Of a stretch of 64,000 nt of DNA, positions 52,158 to 61,885 are shown piece by piece. The stretch is taken from positions 1 to 64,000 of the forward strand of contig NZ_LWBU01000043.1 in assembly GCF_001646665.1 (NCBI RefSeq), read 5' to 3'. The stretch is from Streptomyces noursei. GTDB taxonomy: Bacteria > Actinomycetota > Actinomycetes > Streptomycetales > Streptomycetaceae. The translations under genes were made by a program, and so were the position numbers. Numbering within the stretch: the stretch's first letter is position 1; every line of letters starts with the position of its first letter. A model generated the notes under the pieces. The model did not search any database. It was not told the DNA's origin and saw only the letters and a program-made list of their open reading frames with translations.

Positions 52158-53029
52158 TGCCCGACCCGACGACAGGCCGCCACGAGGTGCTCGTGGGCAT
52201 CGACCCGCGCGAGGTCGCGGTCCCCGTCCTGGCCTGGGCGGCCGACGAGGCGGAGCGCAGGGGTTCGCCGCTGCGCCTGCTGCTGTCGGTGCCCGACACG
52301 CACGACACCCAGCACGTGGACACGACCCCGCACCGCATGACACTGCGGGCCGAGGGCGAGAGGGCCCTCGTCGCGGCGGCGGACACGGTGCGCGCCCTGC
52401 GCCCCGGCCTGCCCGTGACGACGCGGCTCCTCGACGGCAGGCCCGCCGCGGTGCTCCGCCGGGAGGCGGCGGCACACGCGCGTCTGGTGGTCGTCGGCTC
52501 GCGCCGGCTCAGCCGCCCGGAGGAGATCCTGAGCGCCGGCTCGGTCATCGTCCCGCTCAGCGCACAGGCCGACTGCCCGGTGGTCGTCGTCAGGGAACCC
52601 GAGCACACCGCACACCCGCCCGGCCGCCTGGTCGTCGGTGTCGACGGCAGTGCCTCGTCGTGGGCCGCCGTGGAGTTCGCCTTCGAGGAGGCGGACCTGC
52701 GCGGAGCGGCACTGCAGGCGGTATGGGTGTGGCAGCGTCCCGTCATCGCCTTCGGCGACGACCGGGCCGCGATCGACGAACAGCGCCGACTGCTCGGCGA
52801 GACCCTCTCCACCTGGACGCGGAAGCACCCGGGAGTCCACCTGACGCTGGAGGTCCTGCACGGCCACCCGGTCGAACGGCTGGCACAGGCGTCCGCCGAC
52901 GCCCTGGCCGTTGTCGTCGGACGGCGGGGGAGCGGCGGCTACACCGGAATGCGCCTCGGGTCGGTGGTGCACGGGCTGCTGCACCGCGCGCACTGCCCCG
53001 TCATCACCGTGCCCGTGCCCGACTGCTGA
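52157..53029 (+). CDS. Tandem-domain universal stress protein (USP-H)
   Basis: A 290-residue two-domain USP. Domain 1 is the unusual half: EVLVGIDPREVAVPVLAWAA and VGSRRLSRPEEILSAGSVIV, lacking the ATP-binding glycines. Domain 2 is well preserved: RLVVGVDGSASSWAAVEFAF and VGRRGSGGYTGMRLGSVVHG. It is thus the mirror of USP-G, whose intact site is in domain 1; the coupled genes might form a mixed assembly (inference). ATG 52157 shares its first base with the previous stop; a P-type ATPase gene follows 47 bases later in the same direction. Confidence 0.9.
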   Translation: MPDPTTGRHEVLVGIDPREVAVPVLAWAADEAERRGSPLRLLLSVPDTHDTQHVDTTPHRMTLRAEGERALVAAADTVRALRPGLPVTTRLLDGRPAAVLRREAAAHARLVVVGSRRLSRPEEILSAGSVIVPLSAQADCPVVVVREPEHTAHPPGRLVVGVDGSASSWAAVEFAFEEADLRGAALQAVWVWQRPVIAFGDDRAAIDEQRRLLGETLSTWTRKHPGVHLTLEVLHGHPVERLAQASADALAVVVGRRGSGGYTGMRLGSVVHGLLHRAHCPVITVPVPDC

Positions 53030-53076
53030 ACGGTCCGTACCGGCCCGCCGGCCGGCCGACGGACGGGAGGAGCCAC

Positions 53077-55722
53077 ATGCGATCCGGTCGCACCGACGCG
53101 GTGACCGGCATGCCGGACGAACGCCTGCAGGGCCTTGCCGAGGACCAGGCCGTCCAGCTCCTGGCCGCCCACGGCCCCAACGTGGTGACCGCGCAGCGCC
53201 CGGTCCCGCTGCGCGCACGGGTCCTCGCGCAATTGCGCGACCCCCTGATCATGGTGCTGCTGGGGGCCGTCGTCCTGACCGTCGTGATCGGCGACTACGC
53301 GGACTCGGCCGTCATCGCCCTGGTCGTCCTGGTCAACACGACGGTCGGGGTGGTGCAGGAGGTCAGGGCCGATCACGCGGTGGCGGCCCTGTCGGCCATG
53401 TCGGCGCCGACCGCGCGCGTACGCCGGGGAGGCGCCGACAAGGAGGTGCCGTCCTCGGACGTCGTCCCCGGCGATGTCCTCGTCCTGGGCGAGGGCGACA
53501 TCGTGCCGGCGGACGCCCGGCTCGTCGACGCCGCGGCCCTGCTGGTCGACGAGTCCATGCTGACCGGCGAGTCGGTCCCGGTCGACAAGTCCCCGCGCTC
53601 CGAGCGGCCGGACGATGCCGTCCTGCGCGCCGGCACCGTCGTGGTCCGGGGCCGGGGAACCGCGACGGTGACGGCCACGGGAGCGGACAGCGCCCTCGGC
53701 CGGGTCGCGCGGATGCTGGACACCCGGGCCGAGCCCACCCCCCTGCAACAGCGCCTCGCCGCTCTCGGCCGTGTGCTCGCCGTGGTGACGCTCGCCCTGT
53801 GCGTGGTGGTCTTCCTGCTCGGTCTCCTCCGCGGCACCGGCTCCGCCACGATGGCCGTGACGGCGATCAGCCTCGCGGTCGCGGCGGTTCCCGAATCACT
53901 GCCGGCGGTGGTCACCCTGGCCCTCGCTCTCGGCGCCCGCCGCATGGCGGCCCGCCACGCCCTGGTCCGGCGCCTGTCCGCCGTCGAGACGCTGGGCTCC
54001 GTGACGGTCCTCGCGACGGACAAGACGGGCACGCTCACCGAGGGCCGCATGGTCGTCGAACGAGTGTGGACACCTGCCGGAGAGGTTTCCCTGACCGGCG
54101 CCGGCTACGAACCGGCCGGCGAGGTGAGAGTGGCGGGCCGGGCCGCCCGGAGCGAGGAGCTCCGGCCCGTACGCGCCCTCCTGACGGCGGCCGCGCTGTG
54201 CAACGACGCCGGGCTGCGACCTCCCGCGCCGGCACCCCACCCGGGCGGCGACGAGCGCTGGGCCGCGGTCGGTGACCCCACCGAGGCCGCCCTGCTCACC
54301 GCCGCGGCCAAGGCCGGCTGCGCCGAGCACGGCGTACTGCGGGACCGTTGGCCGAGGACGGCCGAGGAACCGTTCGACAGCGTCCGCAAGAGGATGACCA
54401 CCCTGCACCGCACCCCGGCCGGCCGGCTGCTGGTCTGCCTCAAGGGCGCACCGGAAGCGGTTCTCGAACCCGCCGTCCTCGACGATCCGCCTGAGCTGCT
54501 CCACAACGCCCGGGACCGGGCCGCCGCATACGCCGCGCAGGGCTACCGGGTACTCGCCGTCGCGTCCGCCGAGCGCGACGACGCACCGGCCCGCGTCGCG
54601 GACGCCGAAGCGGGCCTCCGCCTCCTCGGCCTCGCCGCCCTCGCCGACCCGCCCAAGGCGGCCGCGGTCGGCACCCTGGCCGACTGCAGGGCCGCGGGCA
54701 TCACCCCCGTACTGATCACCGGCGACCACCCGGCGACCGCGCGTGCGACGGCCGAACGCGTGGGCCTGATCACCGAGGCCGACGCCGGGGACGTCGTCAC
54801 CGGGCGCGCACTCGCCGCCGGGGACGTGCCGGACCTCACCGCGGTGCGGGTCTTCGCCCGTACGGACCCCGGGCAGAAACTCGACATCGTGCAGGCGTGG
54901 CGGGCCCGGGGCCACGTGACCGCCATGACGGGCGACGGCGTCAACGACGGCCCTGCCCTCCGCCGGGCCGACATCGGGGTCGCCATGGGGCGCAGGGGGA
55001 CGGAAGTGGCACGGCAGGCCGCCGATCTTGTCCTGACGGACGACGAGCTGTCGACCGTCGTCAGCGCCGTCGAGGAAGGGCGGAGGGTCTACGACAACAT
55101 CCGGCGCTTCCTGCTGTACGGGCTGGCCGGGGGAGCCGCCGAGATCATGGTCATGCTGCTGGGCCCGCTGCTCGGCCTGCCCCTGCCGCTGCGCGCCGGG
55201 CAGATCCTCTGGATCAACCTGCTGACGCACGGCCTCACCGGGGTCGCGATGGGCGCCGAGCCGGTGGCGAAGGGGACGATGAGGAGGGCGCCCCGCCCGC
55301 CCGGCCAGCACGTCCTCGGAGACGGCCTCTGGCAGCGGCTGCTGTTCCTGGCAACCGTGGTCACCGCGGTTTCGCTGACGGCCGCACTGGTCGCGCGCGG
55401 GACGGGAGCGCCCTGGCAGACCGTGCTGTTCCTCTCCTTGCTCATGGCTCAGCTGGGCGTGGTGCTGGGGCTCCGCGACCGGTTGCTCACCAGGGAGAAC
55501 CTGTTCCTGCCGGTGGCGGTCGCGGCCTCCGTGGGCCTTGCCGCGGCCGCGCTGTACCTCCCGGCCCTGCGTACCCTCCTCGGCACCGTTCCGCTGAGCC
55601 CGCAAGAGGCCGCTCCGGCCCTGGCGGGAGCGGGGCTCGGGTTCCTGGCGGCGCGGCTGAGCGGGCGGGGGCGGGTTGCCGGCGGCGCGCGGGAGCACCG
55701 CCGAACCACCGCCGGCACCTGA
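53077..55722 (+). CDS. P-type cation ATPase (P2 type), copy 1
   Basis: An 881-residue cation pump. N-terminal cation-ATPase domain, TGES motif in SMLTGESVPVDKS, M4 ion site AAVPESLPAVVTLAL, phosphorylated Asp315 in [10 protein letters not shown], nucleotide-binding KGAPEAV, and hinge TGDGVNDGPAL. The PESLP form of M4 is found in calcium/manganese-type (PMR1, PacL-like) pumps; the ion is not proven. Six C-terminal membrane helices end in a Gly/Arg-rich tail. GGGAGGAG precedes the ATG. It lies 47 bases after the USP pair and probably shares their transcript, linking ion pumping to the dormancy response. Confidence 0.92.
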   Translation: MRSGRTDAVTGMPDERLQGLAEDQAVQLLAAHGPNVVTAQRPVPLRARVLAQLRDPLIMVLLGAVVLTVVIGDYADSAVIALVVLVNTTVGVVQEVRADHAVAALSAMSAPTARVRRGGADKEVPSSDVVPGDVLVLGEGDIVPADARLVDAAALLVDESMLTGESVPVDKSPRSERPDDAVLRAGTVVVRGRGTATVTATGADSALGRVARMLDTRAEPTPLQQRLAALGRVLAVVTLALCVVVFLLGLLRGTGSATMAVTAISLAVAAVPESLPAVVTLALALGARRMAARHALVRRLSAVETLGSVTVLATDKTGTLTEGRMVVERVWTPAGEVSLTGAGYEPAGEVRVAGRAARSEELRPVRALLTAAALCNDAGLRPPAPAPHPGGDERWAAVGDPTEAALLTAAAKAGCAEHGVLRDRWPRTAEEPFDSVRKRMTTLHRTPAGRLLVCLKGAPEAVLEPAVLDDPPELLHNARDRAAAYAAQGYRVLAVASAERDDAPARVADAEAGLRLLGLAALADPPKAAAVGTLADCRAAGITPVLITGDHPATARATAERVGLITEADAGDVVTGRALAAGDVPDLTAVRVFARTDPGQKLDIVQAWRARGHVTAMTGDGVNDGPALRRADIGVAMGRRGTEVARQAADLVLTDDELSTVVSAVEEGRRVYDNIRRFLLYGLAGGAAEIMVMLLGPLLGLPLPLRAGQILWINLLTHGLTGVAMGAEPVAKGTMRRAPRPPGQHVLGDGLWQRLLFLATVVTAVSLTAALVARGTGAPWQTVLFLSLLMAQLGVVLGLRDRLLTRENLFLPVAVAASVGLAAAALYLPALRTLLGTVPLSPQEAAPALAGAGLGFLAARLSGRGRVAGGAREHRRTTAGT

Positions 55723-55726
55723 CGGA

Positions 55727-55740
55727 GGGCCGGACGGCCC
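55727..55740. promoter_or_regulatory. Perfect Osd-type box upstream of DUF1918 gene
   Basis: GGGCCGGACGGCCC, perfect 6-base arms, 4 bases after the ATPase stop codon and 114 bases before the DUF1918 start. Confidence 0.6.
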
Positions 55741-55854
55741 CGGACACCGACCCTCCTGACCCTGCCTCCGGTGCACGCACCGGAGGACGATGGGAGTGAA
55801 GCGGCGGCGGCACGCCGCGTCGCCGTGTCGACGAGTACCGGAGAGGAGACGGCC

Positions 55855-56112
55855 ATGGCCGGGACGAGTCACCCCCATCTGGTCACGGAGAGCAGGACCG
55901 GGCTGGAGAGGAACGCGGACAGAGGGACACGGGCGCGGCTGGGGGACCAGATCATCGTCGATGGGCCCACCGTCGGGGTGGTGCGCCGGGACGGGGAAGT
56001 CGTCGGCCTGCACCATGACGACGGGAGCCCGCCCTACGACGTGCGCTGGTCCGACACCGGAAGGGTGACGGTGTTCTTCCCGGGACCCGACGCCCACATC
56101 CGGCACCTGTGA
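55855..56112 (+). CDS. DUF1918 family protein
   Basis: An 85-residue soluble protein. The ATG at 55855 has GAGAGGAG upstream. The body ARLGDQIIVDGPTVGVVRRD, GEVVGLHHDDGSPPYDVRWS, DTGRVTVFFPGPDAHI is a clear DUF1918, a small SH3-like beta-barrel common in actinobacteria and usually found near stress or sulfur genes; function unknown. It has its own perfect Osd-type box and ends 15 bases before an exceptionally strong terminator. Confidence 0.9.
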   Translation: MAGTSHPHLVTESRTGLERNADRGTRARLGDQIIVDGPTVGVVRRDGEVVGLHHDDGSPPYDVRWSDTGRVTVFFPGPDAHIRHL

Positions 56113-56127
56113 CGACCTCCGTGACGA

Positions 56128-56180
56128 CAGGGGCGTGGGTGGTGCCCGCATCCTCGCTGCGGGCACCACCCACGCCCCTG
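56128..56180. terminator. Very strong bidirectional terminator
   Basis: A perfect 23-base stem (56128-56150 with 56158-56180) and 7-base loop lies between the convergent DUF1918 and CBS-BON genes. Its length and perfection suggest it insulates the two transcripts. Confidence 0.9.
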
Positions 56181-56193
56181 CGACGGGCGGACG

Positions 56194-56835
56194 TCAGCGC
56201 GCGACCGCCTCCGGCCGGTGCAGGTCCACCCGGATGTCCACGACGCCCTCCACGGCCCTGACCGCCCTGGCCAGCAGCGGCACCAGCGCCCGGTCGCGCA
56301 GCTCGCCGCCGAGCGTCACGACACCGTCCTCCACCACCACGTCCACCGTGCCCGGCAGGTCGGCCAGCACGGTGGTCCGGATCTCGGCCGCCATGTCCTC
56401 GTCGGACCGCAGGAAGACCTTCAGCAGGTCGCTCCTGCTGACCACCCCCTCCAGCAGGCCGAGGCCGTCCACCACGGGGAGGCGCTTGACGTGCCGCCGT
56501 GCCATGATCCGGGCCGCCTCGGCGATCGTGGCGTCCGCGTGGACCGTGACGGCGGGGCTGGACATCAGATCCTCCGCGTACACCGCGCCAGCCTTGGTCA
56601 GGTCGGCGAGCGGCCGGTCGCGCAGGGACTCGTCGTCGACGCGGTACTCCTCCTTGGGCAGCAGGTCGGCCTCCGACACCACGCCGATCACACGGCCCTC
56701 GCCCGCCAGTACGGGCAGGGCGCTGATCTTCCACTGATCCATCAGCTCGACGATCTCCTTGTACGACGCCCGGCTGCCCACCGCCACGGCGGTGTGGGTC
56801 ATGACGTCACTCACGGTGTGGGGTGACGCGGTCAT
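56194..56835 (-). CDS. CBS-pair and BON domain protein (copy 2)
   Basis: A 213-residue paralogue of the protein at 39289. CBS motifs VSDVMTHTAVAVGSRASYKE ... GVVSEADLLPKEE and AEDLMSSPAVTVHADATIAE ... GVVSRSDLLKVF, then a BON domain (TVDVVVEDGVVTLGGELRDR, VEGVVDIRVDLH). Adenine-nucleotide sensing is expected from the family. CCGGAGG lies upstream of the ATG. It is the last gene of a minus-strand unit with the Rv1733c-like and flavodoxin-like genes. Confidence 0.88.
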   Translation of the reverse strand: MTASPHTVSDVMTHTAVAVGSRASYKEIVELMDQWKISALPVLAGEGRVIGVVSEADLLPKEEYRVDDESLRDRPLADLTKAGAVYAEDLMSSPAVTVHADATIAEAARIMARRHVKRLPVVDGLGLLEGVVSRSDLLKVFLRSDEDMAAEIRTTVLADLPGTVDVVVEDGVVTLGGELRDRALVPLLARAVRAVEGVVDIRVDLHRPEAVAR

Positions 56836-56904
56836 CTCCGGCCTCCTCGGCTCGGCCCGCCGGTCCTCCCGGCGTGGCGTTCGGTTCGGTCCCCGAGGCG
56901 CGGT

Positions 56905-57492
56905 TCAGGCAAGGCGGCGCCTCCATTCCGGTTCCACCAGGTCCCATTCGCGCGCCCAGCCGGCCGTGCGCCGGCGGCCGCAGGCCACCCGTACGGCCGT
57001 CGCGGCGACCGCGCCGGCGCCCACCGTCACGGCACCGCCCAGCAGACCGGCGCTCACCGCACCGGCCCACACGTCACGGCCGTTCAGCGGGGCGCTCACC
57101 ACGCTTCCCTGCCGGTCCAGCCAGATCTCCGCGCGGTCCCCGCGGCCGGTCCCCGCCGGCAACGGGACGGTGGCCGTGGCGCGCTGCCCGTCCTCGGTGG
57201 TCCAGCGGACTTCCAGGGGGACCTTCGCCAGGCGCCCCGTCTCGTCCGCCCACGTGGAGGACGCGGGCGCGTCCTCCATCACCTCGGCCCGCACGGGGCG
57301 ACGTGTCGCTTCCTGCACGGCCGCGGCGGCCCGGTCGTGGCCGTAGGCGGACCAGCCGGCGGCCGTGCCGACCACCGGCGCGCCGACCGCGACCGCGACG
57401 CCGACGAGCAGCAGCAGCCGCGCTTCGACGACATCCACGTGCCGGCGCAGTGGATGCTCACGCCACCGGCGGGTCCAGACCGCGGGGGGCAC
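56905..57492 (-). CDS. Rv1733c-like two-helix membrane protein
   Basis: A 195-residue protein with one hydrophobic segment near residues 26-48 (ARLLLLVGVAVAVGAPVVGT), an external domain (VPLEVRWTTEDGQRATATVP, RAEIWLDRQGSVVSAPLNG) and a second segment near 140-165. This layout and the ATVPLPAG...G..AEIWLD pattern match the Rv1733c family, whose founder is a strongly hypoxia-induced DosR-regulon antigen of unknown function. GTG at 57492 is used. Its start lies 4 bases after the flavodoxin-like gene's stop, so they are one operon. Confidence 0.82.
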   Translation of the reverse strand: MPPAVWTRRWREHPLRRHVDVVEARLLLLVGVAVAVGAPVVGTAAGWSAYGHDRAAAAVQEATRRPVRAEVMEDAPASSTWADETGRLAKVPLEVRWTTEDGQRATATVPLPAGTGRGDRAEIWLDRQGSVVSAPLNGRDVWAGAVSAGLLGGAVTVGAGAVAATAVRVACGRRRTAGWAREWDLVEPEWRRRLA

Positions 57493-57496
57493 GGGG

Positions 57497-58003
57497 TCAC
57501 AGCCCTTCCGGGGCCCTGATGTCGGCGGCCACCCGGGCCGCCCACTCCGCTACGCGGGGCAGGTCGCGGAAGTCGCCGCCGCGGCCCTCGTCGAGGATCG
57601 CCTTGGCCATGCGGCCCTTGGCCCCGGTCTGGAGCCGTCCCCCGAAGGTCACGTGACCGCGCGCGTCGGTACGGCGCTGTGCCCGGCGGGCACCCGGGAC
57701 GGGCGGGATCTCCCGCTCCGAGGCCGAAGGGTCGAGCGGGCCGCTGCTGAACAGCCACACCGGCCGTTCCCGCAGCGCCCGGCGGTGCCGCCGGACGAAG
57801 CGCCTGGCGTCCCGGTGCCAGCGGCCCATGTAGAGAGCGCCGCCGATCACGACCGCCCCGTAGGGGGCGACATCCGTCACCTCCGACGGCGGTCGGGCCT
57901 GGGCCTCCAGCCCCTCGTCCCGCAGGACGGAGGCGATGAGGTCGGCGATCTCGGCCGTCGAACCGTTCTTGGTCCCATAGGTGACCAGTACGCTTCCCGA
58001 CAC
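57497..58003 (-). CDS. Flavodoxin-like protein (copy 2)
   Basis: A 168-residue flavodoxin-domain protein. GTG at 58003 has GGTGGAG upstream (GTG at 58012 is an alternative). It opens SGSVLVTYGTKNGSTAEIAD, the FMN phosphate loop, then YGAVVIGGALYMGRWHRDAR and VWLFSSGPLDPSA. Similar HemG/flavodoxin-like proteins pass electrons to menaquinone. Paralogue of the protein at 40510 (about 180 residues). First gene of the minus-strand operon with Rv1733c-like and CBS-BON genes; a perfect Osd-type box lies about 130 bases upstream. Confidence 0.85.
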   Translation of the reverse strand: MSGSVLVTYGTKNGSTAEIADLIASVLRDEGLEAQARPPSEVTDVAPYGAVVIGGALYMGRWHRDARRFVRRHRRALRERPVWLFSSGPLDPSASEREIPPVPGARRAQRRTDARGHVTFGGRLQTGAKGRMAKAILDEGRGGDFRDLPRVAEWAARVAADIRAPEGL

Positions 58004-58444
58004 TGTCTCCACCGCCCTTCTCCGGACCCCGGGTGGTGCGCTGTGCGTCACCCGCCCGGTGCACGAGTGGTCCCTCTTCGAGGGTGCGCCGCGGCGCGGG
58101 CCCGCTGAAGGGCCGGTGAGGCAGAGCAGGGGGCCGAACGGCCCTCACCCCCCAAGCCCGGACCGGCACCGCACACCCCTCTTCCGGCCCCCGTGCGGGG
58201 CACCTACGGGGCCGGACGACCCTCGCCCCTGCCCCATACGCCTCTCGTACGCAGCGCCGCGCCCTGCGACGGTGGTCCTGATACGAGACCGACCGGTCCG
58301 GTACCGGCGGGAAGGCGCCCGGCGCGGCCCGGCCCGCCGGTCCGCCCCGTCGGGGTGAACCGCGCCCCGCCGCAGGGTGCCGCCGGCCCGGTGGCCGTCG
58401 TACCGAGGGAAAACCCTCTCCCGGAAACGTGCGGAGGCCGTCCC
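58004..58444. promoter_or_regulatory. Divergent promoter region with perfect and near-perfect Osd-type boxes
   Basis: GGGCCGAACGGCCC at 58131-58144 is perfect; GGGCCGGACGACCC at 58209-58222 has one mismatch. They are 78 bases apart, one nearer each of the divergent genes (flavodoxin-like left, P-type ATPase right), suggesting one box per promoter. Confidence 0.65.
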
Positions 58445-61144
58445 ATGACGCATCTGCCGGCCACCGGAACGCCGGCGGCGACCGGCCCGGACCCGCGGGA
58501 GCCGCTGTCCCTGCTCCGCCGCGAACTGGGCACCGGAGCGGAAGGCCTGTCGGACCGTGAGGCGAGCCGACGCCTGGCCGTGCACGGGCCCAACGAGGTC
58601 CAGGCGCAGCAGCGGACGCACATCGGCCGGGAACTCGTGCAGCAGCTGGCGCACCCCCTGGCCCTCCTGCTCTGGGCCGCCGCGGCCCTGGCCTTCGTGG
58701 CCCGCATCGCGGTACTCGGCTGGGCCATCGTCGCGGTCATCATGATCAACGCCGCCTTCGCGCTGTTGCAGGAGCGCCAGGCGGAGCGCGCCGTGGAGAC
58801 CCTCGCCCGCTACGTGCCCGAGCACGCCGAGGTGATCCGCAACGGCCGTCGGCGGACCGTCGAGGCACGCACACTCGTGCCGGGAGACCTCCTTCTCTTG
58901 GAGGAGGGCGACAAGGTCCCGGCCGACGCCCGGCTGACGCAGGGCGGGATCGAGGCCGACCTGTCCATGCTGACGGGGGAGTCCGCACCGGCCGAGCGCG
59001 TCGCCGGACCCGCCGTGCAGGGTCTGCCGCTGCTCCAGGAAACCGACCTGGTGTTCAGCGGGACGACCTGCACCGGCGGCCGGGCACAGGCGATCGTCTA
59101 CGCCACCGGGAATCGTACGGAACTCGGCCGCATCGCAGCACTCAGCCGGCGCTCGCACCGGGAGCAGAGCCCACTGGAGCACCAGGTCAAGAGGGTCGCC
59201 TGGTTCATCGCCGCGGCGGCGGTCGCCATGGGGGCGGTGTTCCTGGTGACCGGCGTGGCGGTGGGCCTGCCGCTCACCGACTCGCTGATGTTCGCCATCG
59301 GACTCCTCGTCGCCAACGTCCCCGAAGGCCTGCTGCCCATCATCACCCTCGCCCTGGCCGTGGGTGTCAGATCGCTGGCGCGCCGGGGCGCGGTGGTCAA
59401 GAGGCTCAGCGCGGTGGAGACGCTCGGCTCCACCAATGTCATCTGCACCGACAAGACCGGCACGCTGACCCGGAACAGCATGCGGCTCCAGAGCCTGTGG
59501 ACCCCCGAGGAAGGAGACGCGGGTGGGCCGGGGACGGAGGAACTGTCCCGCGCCGCGGCCGTGTGCACGACCGTCACCCGCGACCCCGACGGGCAGCTGC
59601 ACGGCGATCCGACGGAGATCGCCCTGGTCGTCGGTGCGGCCGACCGGGGGGTCTGCCCCGACCTCGCGGCACGCGACGCACAGCGGCGCGTCCTGTACCG
59701 GTTCGATCCCCGCCTCCGGATGATGTCCGTCGTCGACCCGGTCCCCGGCGGGGGTGACCGGCTGGTGCTCGTCGCCAAGGGTGCGCCCGAAGCCGTCCTG
59801 GCCCGGACCGTCACCGGCCCCGGACCGCCCGCCGGGCCGGCCGGGGAAGCCCGGGCCGCAGCCGACGACATGGCGCGCGACGGCATGCGCGTGCTGGCCG
59901 TCGCGACCCGCGCGATCGCGCCGGAGGCGATGCCGGTCCGTCGCGAGGACGCCGAAACCGGTCTCCGCCTCCTGGGGCTCGTCGGCCTCTACGATCCGCC
60001 GCGCCCGGAAGTGGCCGCCGCGGTACGGCGGTGCCACGAAGCGGGAGTCCGGGTGCACATCGTGACCGGCGACAACGGAGCCACCGCGGCCGCCGTCGCG
60101 CGGGAGGTGGGCATCGGCGAACCCGAGCTCCGCGTGGTCCCGGAGGCCGAGACGGTCAGCGACCCGGAACTCGACCGTCTGCTCGCGTCCGACAGCCCCG
60201 CGGAGATCGTCTTCGCCCGCTCCTCCCCCGAGACCAAGCTCAAGGTCGCGGACGCCCTGCGCCACCACGGACAGATCGTCGCGATGACCGGGGACGGCGT
60301 CAACGACGCCCCCGCACTCCACCGTGCCCACATCGGCGTGGCCATGGGCCGGTCCGGGACCGACGTCGCCCGTGAGGCCGCCACCATGGTGCTCACCGAC
60401 GACAACTTCGCCACCATCGTCACCGCGATCGAGGCCGGCCGCCGGGTCTACGACAACGTCCGGAAGTTCATCGTCTACATCTTCGCCCACCTGACCCCCG
60501 AGGTCGTGCCCTTCGCGGTCTTCGCCCTCTCCGGCGGCGCCGTGCCCCTTCCGCTGACCGTGCTCCAGATCCTCGCCATCGACCTGGGCACCGAGACCCT
60601 CCCCGCCCTCGCCCTGGGCCGGGAACGCGCCGAACCCGGATCGATGAGCCGCCCGCCGAGGAAGAGCTCCCAGGGCGTGATCTCCCGCGACATGCTGATC
60701 CGTAGCTGGGGCTACCTCGGCACGGTCTCCGCCGCCCTCGCCATGTCCGCCTTCTTCTACGTCCTGTGGCGGGCCGGCTGGCAGCCGGGAGACCCCACCG
60801 GGACCGGCAGCCCGCTGCACGACGCCTATGTGACGGCCACCACCGCCACCTTCGCGGCGATCGTGACCTGCCAGATAGGCACCGCCTTCGCCGCCCGCAC
60901 CGACCACGCCCCGCTCCGCGAGATCGGCCTCCTGACCAACCCCCTGCTGCTGGCCGGCATCGCCTTCGAACTCGCCTTCACCGCCGCCCTGATCTACGCC
61001 CCGCCCGTCCAGGGCGTCTTCGGCACCGCGGCCCTGCCCCTCGACGTGGTGCTCCTCGTCCTGACGTTCCCCGTCCTCGTATGGGGTACGGACGAGCTGC
61101 GCCGCGCCGTGCGGCGCCGGAGGTACACGAGCCGGCCCCGCTGA
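58445..61144 (+). CDS. P-type cation ATPase (P2 type), copy 2
   Basis: An 899-residue cation pump, distinct from copy 1. TGES in [14 protein letters not shown]4 site [15 protein letters not shown], phosphorylated Asp336 in [17 protein letters not shown], and [14 protein letters not shown]. The PEGLLP form and N-VICTDKTG context are those of the Na,K-/Ca-type P2 group, so the two pumps probably differ in ion. About ten membrane helices. No RBS of full strength is seen (GGAGGCCGTCCC before ATG 58445). Controlled by the near-perfect box at 58209 (inference). Confidence 0.92.
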   Translation: MTHLPATGTPAATGPDPREPLSLLRRELGTGAEGLSDREASRRLAVHGPNEVQAQQRTHIGRELVQQLAHPLALLLWAAAALAFVARIAVLGWAIVAVIMINAAFALLQERQAERAVETLARYVPEHAEVIRNGRRRTVEARTLVPGDLLLLEEGDKVPADARLTQGGIEADLSMLTGESAPAERVAGPAVQGLPLLQETDLVFSGTTCTGGRAQAIVYATGNRTELGRIAALSRRSHREQSPLEHQVKRVAWFIAAAAVAMGAVFLVTGVAVGLPLTDSLMFAIGLLVANVPEGLLPIITLALAVGVRSLARRGAVVKRLSAVETLGSTNVICTDKTGTLTRNSMRLQSLWTPEEGDAGGPGTEELSRAAAVCTTVTRDPDGQLHGDPTEIALVVGAADRGVCPDLAARDAQRRVLYRFDPRLRMMSVVDPVPGGGDRLVLVAKGAPEAVLARTVTGPGPPAGPAGEARAAADDMARDGMRVLAVATRAIAPEAMPVRREDAETGLRLLGLVGLYDPPRPEVAAAVRRCHEAGVRVHIVTGDNGATAAAVAREVGIGEPELRVVPEAETVSDPELDRLLASDSPAEIVFARSSPETKLKVADALRHHGQIVAMTGDGVNDAPALHRAHIGVAMGRSGTDVAREAATMVLTDDNFATIVTAIEAGRRVYDNVRKFIVYIFAHLTPEVVPFAVFALSGGAVPLPLTVLQILAIDLGTETLPALALGRERAEPGSMSRPPRKSSQGVISRDMLIRSWGYLGTVSAALAMSAFFYVLWRAGWQPGDPTGTGSPLHDAYVTATTATFAAIVTCQIGTAFAARTDHAPLREIGLLTNPLLLAGIAFELAFTAALIYAPPVQGVFGTAALPLDVVLLVLTFPVLVWGTDELRRAVRRRRYTSRPR

Positions 61145-61183
61145 GCCACGGCGCCGACGCCGGCCGGCCCGCCTCGGGTGCGG

Positions 61184-61885
61184 TCACCCGGACGCGTCGC
61201 GGGCGTCCCCGCCCGGGGTGATCAGGCCCGTCTCGTAGGCGAAGACGACGGCCTGGACACGGTCGCGCAGGTCCAGCTTGGACAGGATGCGTCCGACGTG
61301 GCTCTTGACCGTGGTCGGGCTCAGGAAGAGCCGGGAGGCGAGTTCCGCGTTGCTGAGGCCCGTCGCGAGGAGGCGCAGCACTTCGCGTTCGCGCGGGGTC
61401 AGGCCGGACGGGTCGCGGTGCGGGGCGACGAACCGCGGCTCCTCGCGAGGGGCGAAGCGCTCGATCAGCCGCCGGGTGATCGAGGGCGCGAGGAGCGCGT
61501 CACCCGACCGCACCAGGCGCAGGGCGGCGACCAGTCCTTCGGGGGTGACGTCCTTGAGGAGGAAGCCGCTGGCACCGGCGGTGAGCGCGGCGTACACGTA
61601 CTGGTCGAGGTCGTAGGTGGTGAGGATGACGACGCGGGTCTCCTGCAGACCGTCGTCGGCGAGGATGTGTTCAGTGGCCTCGATGCCGTCCATCCCCGGC
61701 ATCCGGATGTCCATGAGCACGACGTCGGGCCGTGTGCGGCGGACCGCCGCGACGGCTTCCGCCCCGTCGGCGGCCTCGGCCGTCACGTCGATGCCGTCCG
61801 CCGTCAGGATCATCCTGAACCCGGTGCGCACGAGAGCCTGGTCGTCCGCGATGACGGCCCGCAGCGCCGGCCCGTCCGCCGTCAT
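61184..61885 (-). CDS. NarL-family response regulator
   Basis: A 233-residue response regulator. Receiver: acidic residues in VIADDQALVRTGF, phospho-acceptor Asp59 in VVLMDIRMPGMDG, Thr in VVILTTYDLDQYVY, Lys in GFLLKDVTPEGL. LuxR/NarL helix-turn-helix: LTPREREVLRLLATGLSNAE and TTVKSHVGRILSKLDLRD. Its ATG overlaps the kinase stop (ATGA at 61882-61885), so it is translated with the sensor upstream. It belongs to the DesR/LiaR-like group that usually controls a neighbouring ABC transporter, here the one starting at 63403. Confidence 0.93.
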   Translation of the reverse strand: MTADGPALRAVIADDQALVRTGFRMILTADGIDVTAEAADGAEAVAAVRRTRPDVVLMDIRMPGMDGIEATEHILADDGLQETRVVILTTYDLDQYVYAALTAGASGFLLKDVTPEGLVAALRLVRSGDALLAPSITRRLIERFAPREEPRFVAPHRDPSGLTPREREVLRLLATGLSNAELASRLFLSPTTVKSHVGRILSKLDLRDRVQAVVFAYETGLITPGGDARDASG

